Shown one piece after another: positions 1-11,938 of a stretch of DNA of 64,000 nt. The position numbers and the translations under genes were made by a program. A model generated the notes under the pieces. That model was not told where the DNA came from, did no database searches, and was given only the letters and a program-made list of their open reading frames with translations. The stretch's first letter is position 1; each line of letters begins with the position of its first letter. Origin of the DNA: Tetmemena sp. SeJ-2015 (taxonomy: Eukaryota; Ciliophora; Spirotrichea; Sporadotrichida; Oxytrichidae); contig JAJKFJ010020701.1 in assembly GCA_027382625.1 (NCBI GenBank), positions 62,001-126,000 on the forward strand. The letters are read 5' to 3'.

Positions 1-1949
1 ATTTATACTTTCAGATTGCATTACTTTCCTTTCAGTTACTTTATTCATTCTTTAAAAGGTTTAAAAATCTCTCTAAACTATCAGAGAAAAACAATATTGC
101 ATTACTATGGGTATCTGGTTAGTCAGGTAGTTCGCGTTTATATAAATCCCAACATCAAGTATTATAAAAATAAAAATAAGAATAATTTTAATCTCATTTA
201 ATTTTTGTATTTATTCACGCTCTAAAATGATTTAAACTAAAAATTTTTTCCTATTTAATTATCTTTTTCACAGATCTTTCTAATAAACTCTAATTAAATT
301 AAGCGAAAATTAGTTGAATTAATTTTCAAGATTTATAAATCAGCATTAGAAAGATAAGAAATCTCTTCCTATAAATTTGCGCTGGCTTAACAGAATTGAT
401 CCTGATCTTGCTATTAATTTTCGCTTTAATTTTGAGGCTCCTTTCGTATTCTATACTCTTAGAACTTAATTTGATTCCATTTCAATATTCCCTCGTGCAT
501 ATCTTGCTCCAAAAATTAAGTTTCAGAGCTATCATAAATTCTTTTGTCTTAATATGGTGATGCCTTTTTTTCTTAGTTTTGTACCTCAGTTGCAACTTTA
601 AAATTTCAGAAAGATTTATACCTTAATGGTTTCGTAGATAAACTAAAGTAAAAAAATTCTATTATCCCAAAAATAAACAAACTTAAATTTGGGTTAAGCT
701 GAGTTGGCCAATCTAAATTTCTAGAAACTGAGTTGTGAAGATTATTAAATCAGCTATTGCTAATATGTGTTTAATAAGAATTTTAAATTTAACTTTTTAA
801 TAAAAATCATTGCTAAAGAATTTAGGTTAGAAATATATAAAATGCTCTTATTGATTCTCAAACTCTGTTTTCTATTCTTTATATGAGCGGCAGAGAGATA
901 CACATATTTTAGGTATATTTTATGCCTTCATGATCATTTATTTATAAATAATTTACCACTAAAGAGAAGTGCATATTTAAATTCCACCTTTTAAATTTGA
1001 GAAAAGAAGTGGATATTAGGATGGAAAGGAAATACTACGAGACTTTTACTTTAGATTTATATTTTATAAATCAGGCTTATATTTCATGAAGCACTTACTT
1101 AGTTTTAAACAGTCGCTGAAGCAGTTTATTAAATCGCAAAACTACATGTTTTAAATCTAAGTTTTAAACATTTATATTAAATAACTCTTTCAAAAATAAT
1201 TTGAAAATTTAAATTAAAAATTTCCATTTTACAAATCTTAGCACATACTTACCATTATTAAATATTTATTTCTGTTTTTAAATCTGGATTTATCTATATC
1301 CTTACACAATCAGATTATATTGTGATGAATACCTTTTCGGATCTATTTTTTTTTTAAATTATGAAATTTGCTTTTTTGTAATTTATTGCTAAATCTAGTT
1401 TGTGAGAGAGCCTCCAAACCATCTGAATCCATAGCAAACTTACCAAAAATAAATATTTAATTATTTTAATAAGTTATTAAAAAATTAATTGTATTTTGAA
1501 CCAAAATAATTAAAAAAAAATAAAAAAGATTAAAAAAAAACTTTTTCAAAATTAATACAAACCTATTCAGTTTTTTTAGTTTAAATCCATTAATTTTCAA
1601 AAAAATAAAAATTAATATAAATTTTTTTTAAAAATTTTATTTTTTTAAACCCTTAAAAACACAATGGTTCTTTTTTTTTTCAAAATCCAAATATAAAAGT
1701 TTAAAAGGTAAATAAATTTTATTTTAAATTTATTCTTATTTTTAAACCTTTAACTTAATGGACCTTTTTCCTTTTATTTTTTTCCCTTTGGGGCGAGCAA
1801 TTTTCTTTCGAATTCATCATCACATTCTCTTAAATTATAAAGATTGCAAAAATCAAATTTACTGAGATCTTTCCTTGAAACTAGCTTTTAAAAACATATA
1901 GGGACTTTATTTTAAGCTTTAAAATTACGGACTTTGCTCGGACTTTACA
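1..1949. other. AT-rich stretch with no recognisable gene
   Basis: I see no convincing coding segment. Because only TGA stops translation here, chance open stretches are long and were not trusted. By analogy with units 2-5 this is where the linker, and further left the REC-a half, of unit 1 should lie, but neither was recognised. From about 1480 to 1770 the sequence degrades into A/T homopolymer runs like the noisy patches in units 2 and 5. Confidence 0.5.
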
Positions 1950-2299
1950 AATTCATAATCAACGGCAGCTCAACTGTAAAAGTATTTCCAAAAATCATTA
2001 TATTTTTTATTATCTTATTTAAGTAGAGCCTAAGCCAACTTGAGACTAGAAAAGGAGATTTCCTCCAAGCACCTCAGCTAAGTTTTTGGAGATGGTGAGT
2101 CCTAACCCGCATCCTTCCTTGTTTAGGTTTCTATTATTCATCACCTTCACGTGCGCTTTGAATAAATTCTTCTAGTCTTGTTCTGGGATCCCCACACCAG
2201 AGTCCTCAACTGAAATATAAACCTAAAAATGTGAGAAATTTAATAAAATGCTGATCTTATCATCTATCAAGCGAGCCTTTATCTTTACGAATCCTTTAT
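1950..2299 (-). CDS. Unit 1: HATPase F/G boxes, C-terminal half of ATPase domain
   Basis: Read on the minus strand, it opens at the pointer ATAAAGGATTC (2289-2299, read on the minus strand), gives GFVKIKARL, then EDSGVGIPE (F/G1 box), EGCGLGLTISKN (G2 box) and ends in FTVELPL. These are the ATP-lid motifs of histidine-kinase ATPase domains. Two short IESs are inferred: an ATTT-bounded one before the EDSG motif, and a TACTT-bounded one between GST and FTVEL. The N box of the same domain lies 8 kb away on the opposite strand (10280-10525), sharing the 11-bp pointer. Confidence 0.85.
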
Positions 2300-2302
2300 A
2301 AT

Positions 2303-2874
2303 CATCCATTGTATAAAATATATTCATCATGATTTGCCTAAAGGAATGCAGATATATTTATAATATAATTTTCAATTAAAACCCTAAATATTTTATAAGA
2401 CTATTTGTGAAATTTCATTCTTAATTTTCTTCTGCTCTAGATAATACCGATTTCAAACAAAACTTATCTGATTTGTTCCAGGTTTATCGGCTTTAATGTA
2501 AATTACTCCAAAAAAAATAAATAGAATAACCTATAGTATATGAACAAAAACCAAATTTATTTGTGTCTACATAAAATTTAAAATATAAAAAGAAAATGTA
2601 TCACGACTAAAAAAAAATACAATAAAATCTTTGTGACAAAACATATTTTTTCTCATTGTCAATTTCAAACTTAAAATTAACATTATAAATGAATTTAATT
2701 GATTTTTATTGTGAGGCTTAGTGAAGATGTAATCAAAAGCCTGCTGAGCTTCTTCGTTATCTTTCAACCTATCATCTCCAGTGAGAAGAAGTAGACTAGT
2801 GAGGGTGGATAATTCACCCTTCTCCTGCTTAGTCCTAACTATTTGAGCCACTTGCAATCCATTCATCTGAGGCA
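2303..2874 (-). CDS. Unit 1: REC-b, second half of receiver domain, with a 226-bp IES
   Basis: It begins at pointer TGCCTCAGA (+ 2866-2874) with MPQMNGLQVAQIVR and runs through LLLLTGDDRL to IFTK. The conserved Lys-Pro of the receiver is split by an IES (2494-2719) bounded by AAGCC. After joining, KPINLEQIRQVLFEIG follows, the usual last helix of a receiver. TGA lies at about 2303-2305, giving a longer tail than in units 2-5. The first receiver half (with the phospho-accepting Asp) is not in the window for this unit. In unit 1 the sequence is clearly diverged (LQVAQIVRTKQEKG against LEMAQIVRARQERG in units 2 and 3). Confidence 0.8.
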
Positions 2875-3371
2875 CATAAAGATATTTTATCTAATGCGCT
2901 ATTAATTCATAATAAGTTAAAAATTCTATTATAATTACTCTCATTTAAGGAATTTCTCATCACCAGTTTTAAAAAAGGAACTAGAGTAAAGTACTAATAA
3001 TTTTAATATATATTATCGCCTATTAAGTCTAGAGCAAAAATAATATAAATTAAAAAAGATTATCCCACTACTATTTTTTAAATCAGAATGGATAATTAAA
3101 AACCCAATTATTCAATTTTCAATTTCAATTATTTCTTTCATATTTCTAACCCGAATTGTAAAATAAGCTAGTTTTTTATTTTAAGTGATAATAGGCCGCC
3201 TTAAAATTTCAGTACTCTAAAACTAAGCATGAGAGATTCTTTGTGATTTGAGGCCTCTTAGAACATTAGGTCTGTCGACCCAGACTAATCTTAGCACTAT
3301 AGTTTATAAATTAGCATATTACTGCACTTTTGTAATTAAGTTTGGTTCAGCAAGATGTTATAAACTAAATT

Positions 3372-4240
3372 TGGGGGGGACGGAAGTGCACCTCCCCCCC
3401 TTTTTATGGTCAAAATAGCCCCAAAATCTTCCATATAGGCCGAAATGGGCCAAAAATGCCAAAAAATTAAGAGTTTTCCAACGTCGAAATTTCCTTGAGG
3501 GTCAAATTTCATGATTTCAATTTTTTTCAAAAATTCTTGCAAAATATATTTCAAGTCAAATTCACCATTAAAATAATAGTTTTAAAATAATATAGGTAAA
3601 ATTTAGGCAGATACTTGATCAGTACCAGCAAAATCTACAATATTAGCCACAAATAGAGGCTATATATAAGTTAAAACAGCCATCAGTATTTATAAATATT
3701 GCATTTATTTGACGTCCTTCCAACATAGAGAAATCTTTCCTCGAATTTATTTACTTAAGAAGAATATGGCAAGTTGAGTTCAAAGTCAAGATAATTTCAT
3801 CTATTGCAGTTTTTGGGTTTCTTACTCTGACTTAAAAAAGAGAAGGTCTCGCAAATTCTATTTTATAAAAGATAGCAAACTTTATTTACGATTTGATAAT
3901 ATCATTTAAACTTCTTGGAAATCAATTGCAGAACAACTTCCACCTATTTTTGATAATCATTTCATAGGCATACTATTTTGAAGAAGAATATATAGGAGTT
4001 CAAATGTGATTCAGTCATTAAAATGAATGGGTCCAAAAACATGAAAGGATTCATCAAAATAAACTTAAGAACAAAAAAATAGAACATTTTGAAAAAATTG
4101 AAATCATGAAATTTGACCCTCAAGGAAATTTCGAAGGCAAAAAATCTTAATTTTTTGGATTTTTCCCATTTCGGCCTATATGGACGATTTTGGGGGTATT
4201 TTGACCATAAAAAGGGGGGTGAAGTGCACTTCTCCCCCCA
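3372..4240. mobile_element. MITE-like element with about 160-bp inverted repeats
   Basis: The left arm (3372 to about 3530) and right arm (about 4085 to 4240) are imperfect reverse complements over roughly 160 bp. Both ends start with a G-run or C-run and a subterminal palindrome around AGTGCACT. There is no transposase inside; the unique centre is about 550 bp. It is flanked by AAATT-like sequence that could be a target duplication, but the flank is palindromic and ambiguous. It lies between REC-b and the sensor part of unit 1, so it would be lost with eliminated DNA. Confidence 0.8.
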
Positions 4241-5320
4241 AATTATTGAAATTTAATTTCATTTTATTTGGTTTTAAAAGACAAGTAAATGTTTTTAAGC
4301 ATGAATAAAAAATATTAAATTATCTTGATGTTAAGATTTAATAATTATTTAGACTCCAAGTAATCTTCGTTTTAAATGAGGATATTCTATTTTGCAAAAA
4401 TTAGAAATAAATATTTGATTGCTCAAAATGAGAATCAATAGATCTTTGAATAAATTTTTCTAGCTCATAAATTAATATGAGGACCATATGTTTCTGTAAC
4501 TGTCCCATTAATCCTTAAAATGTTAAACCAATAAACAATTTAAGTTTTAAAACAATCTTTAAACGAGTATGAATGGTCTACAAGCTTTTTTATATAGTGA
4601 TTTTCAAGCATATCTATTTCATTATTAACCTAATATCGATAGCCATATTCTTACTCTCACTTTATTGAAACTCTAACTTCTTTACTTTTCCCCTATAATT
4701 TGAACTAGAAAGATAAAGTTATTTAAAAGGAATGGAATTCATAATAGGACAAAATGGTTTAGTCTAAACATGAATTTCAAATGCAAACCTCACAGTCATA
4801 GTAACAAGAAAACACACTCAATTTTTCAGCTTTCCAAAATGTCCAAAAATTAGATCCATAAAAAGAAGATTCTATCATTAAAGAGGGCTTGAAGCTTTTA
4901 ATTTCCATTTAATAATAAATATATTCTAGTTTTTGAAAAATATAAAGTGTTTTATCTGCTTCTTTAAATATAAATATTTGCTTTAATTAAATAGATTATC
5001 ATACTCAACTGCTCAGATTATATCTAATCCTTATCTTTTTTACATAATTTATAATGGATTTACCAAGAATTTATATGCCTAAAATATAAAAAGAAAGAAT
5101 ATATCCTTTTAATTTTTTATTAAGACCAGCAACTTCCTAGATAATTTGAGTTAAATATGTTAATTCGGTCAAAGGCACTAAATATCATTTTATTTTCAAT
5201 AATAACCAAAGAAATAATATCTAAATTCATTATAATAGAAATATTATTTGATTTATATATTGTTCCTGAAATTTAAGAAATCTATGATGATATATCATTT
5301 AAAAATAATTTAGCTTCTGA
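4241..5320. other. AT-rich eliminated spacer, possible first MDS of unit 1 inside
   Basis: Mostly featureless. At 4376 an ATG with AGGATATTC follows (MRIF), reminiscent of the MRISTN start of units 2-5, but the following residues do not match and the N-terminal MDSs of unit 1 could not be placed. Confidence 0.3.
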
Positions 5321-6960
5321 TGAATACGCTCTATGCAAATCTAGTCCTAGATGAATTTACCTATAAATTCAAAGATCCACAATTAGAGCTATTTTTTATT
5401 CAAAAAATTACTCATAATGATTTAATATTCTAAAAAAGAATTTTCCAATTAAAAGATAGAACTTTAGTAAATCATCCATTAAATACAGATAAGTAAATTT
5501 TAGTTAAAATAAGATTTACTTTCCATTTAAAAAAGCTTGCATTCGTCTGAAATCATATTTTACCTTTTAATTAAGTATAATATACTGTATGATTAAGTAA
5601 TATACATTTAAATAAATTAGATTAGATTTGTATATAAAAGTCTATTTATAAATTGAAGAAGTGAGCTAGAATTTTAGAAGTTTTTGCATGAGAAAATAGT
5701 ATACATTAGCAAGATGGCTGTTTGTGAGACAGTTCTTCTTTCGATTATATTTATCTCAGTAACCTTATACGCAGTTCTTTCCATTCAAAGCATATCTGCT
5801 TCTATCTCCATTGCTTGGACAGGGGCTGTCTTTGTCAGTTTCCTTAGCTACGCTCTTTATAGATATTCAGCTAAGAACATAAACTTTGCACTGCAGTTTT
5901 CTAATATTTATACAATAGGCACCGTGGTTACACTTTTAGAGTTGAGCTTTTCATTTTACAATGTGTAAAAACTAATTTACTTAAATGACAACAACAAAAA
6001 ATTAGACTTTTAGTTTCTTTAAAGTATTTAATTACTATTAAAAAATTAGTAAATTGAATTTACTATTCTATATTTAAGAGCATTATGAATCAGAAAGTCC
6101 CAAGAATTGAGTGTTTTCCAGTTATGATAGCTTTCATCACTTCTATTTCTGCGATTAGCTACTCTACTAAGACTCTTCTTTTCATCTACATTCTTTATAT
6201 TTTTGTATTAAAGTTTTTAATGTTTTAAATATGATTGGGCTCTACATTTACATAGGGATAAGAACCTATTTCTGGTTTGAAGACTTCTTTCATTACAAAA
6301 AATTTATTCTTTAATTTTCTTTCACTACTTGTACTTCATTTCTTATTTCTTGGTGGCTTTTATCTTCATCTACCTCTATGCAAGGTATCAGAATATTTTA
6401 TTCTCTTATAATAATTATAGCTGAAAATTTAACAAAAAAGAGATTAAAATTGATTTTTAATTAAATGGAATCAAAACTTATTCAAAGTGTGTCCAATTTA
6501 CATATTTTCTATACCATTCAATTCAGCGTACAATTTTAAGAATTTTATATCCTTGCTACTTTTGTGTGGGGGAGCACAGTAAAGAGTTATAAGAGACAAA
6601 AGTTCATTAAAAAGTGATATTTGGTTCAGGATTTTTCGAAGGACGCATCTCGCTGCTGACCAACACTACGAAGATAATTTAAGAAGAAACTCATGTTAAA
6701 TTTTTTATGAGTTACCTAATAAGCTGCAGAATAGAGGTCGCATCTACGATTTCAAACTGCCTCGAATTTATAACTCTCAATTTATTATTTTAATCAAGCA
6801 ATAGATTTTAATTTAATTTATGTATATTTTTGTATCTCACATACAAAGACCGTCTTCTTTTCAAGGAGCAATACAACTAGCAACAGCTTCTCAAAATTTT
6901 CCATTCACTCATTCGCACCCACCATGATGGAATTCAATCCGTTTTAAAAGAAGTTGTTAA
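5321..6960 (+). CDS. Unit 1: six-helix membrane sensor region
   Basis: Segments in order: LMNTLYANLVLDEFTYKFKD (5321-5380), the first two helices continuous with the next block at 5684-5965 (MHEKIVYISKM... LYRYSAKN ... TLLEL), NQKVPRIECFPVM from about 6085, IGLYIYIGIRTYFW from 6234, HYLYFISYFLVAF from 6323, and YLTYKDRLLFKEQYN to HHDGI ending near 6940. At the RYSAK position this copy has no IES, unlike the four others. Instead it has its own 447-bp IES (6390-6836) with pointer GTATC between AR and YLTYKD. The region looks like a 6-TM input module; no ligand-binding motif was recognised. Confidence 0.75.
6390..6836. other. Unit 1-specific IES, 447 bp, pointer GTATC
   Basis: GTATC occurs at 6385-6389 and 6832-6836. 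Joining them gives ARYLTYKD, the uninterrupted sequence in units 2-5 (for example unit 5: CAAGGTACCTCACTTATAAG). No gene was identified inside. Confidence 0.8.
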
Positions 6961-7052
6961 CATCATTATTTTATTCATTTCAAGCTATTACTATATTTAA
7001 GAAGAAAAATTTTTTAAAGTTTAAATAATTCCGTTCTCAATTTTTGTTAATT

Positions 7053-7840
7053 GTGTTCAGCACAGGAGAGCAGATTATATCTTTTAATACCAAAATAGGA
7101 GAGATCTTCAATACAGATTTAGATTCTTCTCTCTCTGATGATTTATATTCACAAAAAATATTTTATCTTCATTTTAAATGAAAGTGACGTTCCACCAACC
7201 TAGTAGAATATAAATATGCAATTACTATACTTATTTTTTTATTTAGAATAAGGGACGCAAGTTTTTCACAAAATATTGGCTACCTTTAAACTGCAAATAA
7301 TATTGTAGAAGAGGCTTTTTGTGTAAAAGGAATACAAAATATTCAGAATAAAAGAGCAGCCATTAATATAATGGAGAATTATAAAACAGTGAGAGTAAAC
7401 CTGTTTCAGTTATAAAAAATAAAAAAAGCTTGTATCAACCCAAGTCACTCAAATAGAATAGAAATGCTCTTAGGAATAGCTCACTAGATATTTTAAAATA
7501 AAAAATTAATATGGAACAATTTAATTCAAAAAATTTATGAGAATATGAAATATAAATGAATTTATAAGGAAAATATTTCTAAAAATTGAATTATAAATTC
7601 AGTGTATAAATATAAGTGAGGGAGATTTATTTTCATCTAATCGGTCTCAAAATTAAGAATAAGGAAATATCAAATTTTAAACTCCTCTTGATTTAGAAGA
7701 AGGGAAAAATAATAATTCCTAATAGTAGCGCAGCCTCAAAGAAAACAGTATTTACAGTAATAAAGTGATGAGTGGTTAAAGCTTTGAATCTTATAATTTT
7801 AATTTATATCTTTGAGTATATAATTCAAACCAGGAGCTCG
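7053..7840 (+). CDS. Unit 1: PAS-like segment and polar linker
   Basis: After an AATT-bounded IES the frame resumes at GTGTTCAGCACAGG (VFSTGEQIISFNTKIGEIF), matching VFTTGEKMISYNTKI of unit 5 and resembling a degenerate PAS domain. A second stretch from about 7618 (GDLFSSNRSQNQEQGNIKF ... LEEGKNNNSQQQ) is a Gln/Asn-rich linker using TAA and TAG for Gln. The material between (about 7140-7610) is AT-rich and probably IES. Confidence 0.55.
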
Positions 7841-8208
7841 GTTTTTTTAAAATAAGATTCTTAATCAATTAATCATATTATAATACTGGCGTTAATTTGG
7901 AGTACGATTAAAATATTTAAGATTTTATAAATTATACTTAAATTATTCTTTTTGAAACTAATTGCATTATAATAGGACTTCATATCTTGCTTTAAAATTT
8001 TAAACTCTGAAATACTTAAATTACTTTAATATGATAAATAAAAAAAGGAGTTAGTGCAATATTTAATGTTTACAAAAGAAGCTAATTTAAATTTTCAGAC
8101 AGAACAGAATTTTTTATTTATATATTTTTATATTTATTTTTCCTAAAATAAACCCAACTCTCTGAAAGATTTTTTAATTCTTTAAACGAGTCAACTTATA
8201 AAACTAAC

Positions 8209-8825
8209 GGGGGGGGCCTTTCCTCGTCATCCACTTTTTCATGAAAATATTTAAAATCATGACTCAGCCAAAAATTAGCCAAAAATCAATTTTTTAGTCC
8301 AAATTCAGATTAAAAGGGTCCATCTAGGCCATATTCTTTATTTGAGAAAAGTTGCATTAATTTTTTAAAATAAAAGTCTCTAGATTATCTTTCGGAAGAT
8401 TTTATTAAAACTAGCTATATTGTATATACAAAGTATAGAATACAAAGATAAGTAGTTTAAATAAAAGTATATAGACTTATATAAAAGAATAGCTTGTATT
8501 TTATTGGGTTCTTTAAGAATAAAGAAGATCCTAATAATTGATGTTTTATTTGAGAGATCTGAGCTTCTGAAATATTTTGTTAAATTTATAAAATTCATCC
8601 TATGTTTTTATTTATATAACAATTCTTTTGCAATTTAATATTTTTCCCTAAAAAAATGTTCATTCAAAGATCTTCTTAAAATACTAAAATAAAGAAGATG
8701 GCTATGATGGACCCTTTTAATTTGAATTTGGACTAAAAAATTGTTGTTTTTGGCTAATTTTAGGCTAGGTCATGATTGTTCATATTTTCATGAAAAAAGT
8801 GGATGACGAGGAAAGGCCCCCCCCC
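8209..8825. mobile_element. MITE with about 140-bp inverted repeats and an 8-bp target duplication
   Basis: The left arm starts with a G-run and GGCCTTTCCTCGTCATCC; the right arm ends GATGACGAGGAAAGGCC and a C-run. Inverted similarity extends about 140 bp inward (8209-8350 against 8690-8825). The element is flanked by AAACTAAC on both sides (8201-8208 and 8826-8833), a perfect 8-bp duplication of the kind made by hAT-type transposases. No ORF of its own is credible. It sits inside a non-coding insert of unit 1. Confidence 0.85.
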
Positions 8826-8989
8826 AAACTAACTTATTAAGATTAAAAATTTGAATAATTTATGAATGTATTCAAAATAGTACTCTAAATATTTAATTTA
8901 TTAGATAAAATATTTTTGGATCCAAGGATTCTCCTTTAGTGAGAAAGAGAGCACAATTAAATAGATAGGATGATAATCCTATTGACAAA

Positions 8990-9480
8990 AATATTTGCCA
9001 TTTTGAAAGACTCAAGGAGCTCTTAAACCTAAAAAAAAATACTATAAATTTAATATAACCATACTCAATTAGACAGATAAAAATTAAAGGGAGAAAATGA
9101 ACAATTTAATTATGGATTATAAAAATAAAGTTATCATTTATAAAGATGTTATGTAAAATGAAGAGGAAGAGACTTATTAAATTTATAAATGTTTGATTTA
9201 TAAAATGAAAAGTTTTCATAGGTGTAAGATATAATTTCAGAGAGGTGCAGAACTATCTGGAACTATATTCAGCTGATTTCTCAGCCATAGCTTTTAATCG
9301 ATAGAAATGTAACTGCTAATGATATGATAACTGAAGGAGTGTTTTAACTCTAATTTTATTTACAAGTAGTAAATATGTTTTTCAAGTACAAAAGACAAAG
9401 GGTGTAGAGGAATGGAGAAATGGGTAGTCACAAATTATTCAGCACCAAAATGCTTCAAGTTTTTCCCTAAAATAATTAGA
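8990..9480 (+). CDS. Unit 1: linker segments before the HisKA domain
   Basis: HFERLKELLN (about 8999-9030) matches ERLKEFLN of unit 5. RTIWNYIQLIS ... DMITEGVF (about 9247-9345) matches NIWEYIQYLS ... MNEGVF. FKYKRQRVQ ... KMLQVFPKII (about 9378-9475) matches the segment ending KMLQVFPQII. The three pieces are separated by AT-rich inserts that would have to be removed. Confidence 0.65.
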
Positions 9481-10002
9481 AATTATAAGGAATCCCGAAG
9501 GGTTAAATAAATAAAAGGGCACAATATTATTAGTGCCTCTAAAATTTAAATTTTACAATTATTGCATAACTGTTAACTTCAATATGGCAGCTCTATCAAA
9601 TTTCTTGATACATTAAAATTAAACTTTTTGGAGTTACTCGAAACACTTCTGATAAATAAAAATTAAGATGGACGGGTAGAAAATTACTTTAAGCCAAGAT
9701 TATATTCTAACCTTTTATAGAAATTTGAGCTTTACTATAGTTCTAACTTAGTTTCTGTATCAGGACTGAGATAATTTTTGCTACATTTCTCGCTTTAAAT
9801 ATGCATTTCTAACCAATTAAATAGCCATATTTTACTATAGTTAGGATATTAGAAGTTGAGATGGTTGAGTCTCGAATTGTCTCCCTCTTCTTATTCTAAG
9901 TCTATTTTAATTTCATAGAATCGAATTATTAATTTATATTTAATAAGGATAACCCTAAATAATCGTATTTATTGGTACAATTTAATGTAATAATCCAAAC
10001 TA

Positions 10003-10254
10003 GTGGTGAAGCTCTCGTGATTACAACTATTCGGGACATGTCCCACTGGATTGAGTTAGAACGCTAAAAAAACCTAAACCAATTCAAGACTCTAGCTTTT
10101 GCATAAGCTGCCCATGAATTCAGAAATCCACTGAGTGCAATAATGTCTTCACTAGACTTAATGAAGGGCAGTATTTAGCTGGACTCTGTGAATGAGTAGT
10201 ATTTTAGTACTGCCAAAAATTGCTCCAATCTTCTACTACATCTGGTTAATGATA
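10003..10254 (+). CDS. Unit 1: HisKA dimerisation/phosphoacceptor domain
   Basis: The frame reads GEALVITTIRDMSHWIELER, then AAHEFRNPLSAIMSSLDL, the H box with the phospho-accepting His, and NCSNLLLHLVND. TAA/TAG codons fall at Gln positions (for example ELERQKN, FAQAAHEF). An IES of 29 bp (10255-10283, pointer GATA) separates it from the N-box segment; joined, it reads NDILDYSQIES. Confidence 0.9.
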
Positions 10255-10279
10255 AAACCTTTTATTTAACTGAGTTATT

Positions 10280-10525
10280 GATATCCTTGACTATTCGTAA
10301 ATAGAATCGAGGAAGATTCAAACGAACAAGGACATCATTTCAGTTGAGAGTGTAATCAAAGAAAGCATTGAAATACTTTCATTCAAGGCGCTATCCAAGG
10401 GATTGGAACTTTCTTATCACATAGCTCCTCAGATTCCTTTAAGGCTTATAACTGACCAAAATAGACTGAGACAAATCATCATCAATCTATTATCAAATGC
10501 GATCAAATACACTCATAAAGGATTC
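10280..10525 (+). CDS. Unit 1: HATPase N box, ending at the inversion pointer
   Basis: DYSQIESRKIQTNKD ... LSFKALSKGLELSYH ... TDQNRLRQIIINLLSNAIKY is the classic N box (Asn of NLLSNA binds ATP-Mg). In this unit LSFKALSK is uninterrupted, whereas units 2-5 have a small IES there. It ends at ATAAAGGATTC (10515-10525), the same 11 bases that begin the minus-strand ATPase half at 2289-2299. Confidence 0.9.
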
Positions 10526-11266
10526 AACAATAAAAATGAAATCTAAAAATGGGTTTATATAAATTTTTTTATAAACTGAAAAATAAATTTAATCCTGCTT
10601 ATCCCCACAAATCAGGAAATTTTCTCTGAATACTATTTGTTTAAAGAAGAAATTATAAGGAATGGCCTCCTGCCTTAAAGGAATATTAAGCATTTTTTGA
10701 ATTTCAGAGTAATTGAATCCTTTTAAATTATTCATTATAATTTTATTGAAAAATAAATTATTTGAAAACGAAACACAATTTTAACTAGCAAAATTTTAAC
10801 CCGATCGCTCTCATAATTGCATCAATTCACTTAAGTATTTGAAGTCAACATACTCTGAAAAAGATATGATATACTATTGCCATTTTAGGTCTTTTCTTAT
10901 AAAAAAATAAATTTTGCCCTCGCTTGTTCAAATTTAAATGATAGTTGTGTTCCAGGTTTTCTTCTTAAATTCTTATATAAAATGAAGCTTATTTGATAAT
11001 ATAGAATATAGAATAGGTTCTTTAAAAAAGCATTTCAATGCTTCTTTTTTTATCATCAAATACGTTTATTTGTGAATGATAGATAATTTATCAAATTGCC
11101 CAGTTATTTAAAAATTAAATTAGAAAAAAGATATAAAGATAAATTGTCAGGCTAAAAGAAAAGAAATGCATCTATATTAATATCCATAATTGTGATAATT
11201 ATTTATTATTTATTCTCTCAAATATTGAATTTGAATATTAACTTTCCTCTACTGTCTTATTTGAAT

Positions 11267-11474
11267 TCTGAGGCATTTAATTATCGAGGATGAGTAGCTA
11301 ATAAGGAATATGATGTCTGCAGTTTATATCCCTGCCTGAAGTGTGAAAACTGCATTTAAAAGTTAGCTCAAAATTTTCTTCAATCATTTGGAGAGCTTTT
11401 ATCGGATCAAAACATTTATCTATGCTATTTATTCCTATCTATCCTAACATTCCATTCAATATCAGCACATTAAA
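11267..11474 (-). CDS. Unit 2: REC-a, first half of receiver with phospho-accepting Asp
   Basis: Minus-strand reading is FNVLILNGMLGQIGINS ... FDPIKALQMIEENFEL ... YQLLILDNQMPQ; the Asp of LILDNQMPQ is the expected phosphorylation site. It enters at pointer TTTAATG (minus sense of 11468-11474), joining to the VDDDPFN segment, and leaves at pointer ATGCCTCAGA (minus sense of 11267-11276), shared with REC-b at 16112-16121. Confidence 0.85.
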
Positions 11475-11938
11475 TCAATTAATTAAAAATTCTTTTAAAT
11501 TTAACTCATTAAACTTATAAATATAAATAATAAGAAAAAATTAGAGCAGAATGAAAAATTTAAAATTAGTTTTTAAATTGTATTCCAGTGAAAATTAACT
11601 ACAAATCCCATTTGTTAATTTGGTCCTTCAAACTATAACTACAATTCTTAAATTATTCATCTAAAACCTCAAGTATCGCTATAAGCTTTATTAAAGGTAC
11701 TTAATAGATATGAAATGTTGTAGTATTTTCTCTTTTGCTTAGATTATACAAATATTAAGGTTATTATATTTGAAAAAATAACTTTGATTAAATAGGGCTT
11801 CATCATAAATTATTATGTAGATAAACCCATGAAATCTGAACCAAAAACCAAAATATTTTAGGAAACTATTGTCTTTAAAAAAAAAGATTAAGGATAAAAA
11901 ATATTTTCTCCAATATTTAATCTCAAAAAATAATGAAT

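Noticed and set aside
360..720. Plus-strand open stretch reading NRIDPDLAINFRFNFEAP
   Set aside because: No paralog or family match, and chance open frames of this length are expected when only TGA stops translation in AT-rich DNA.
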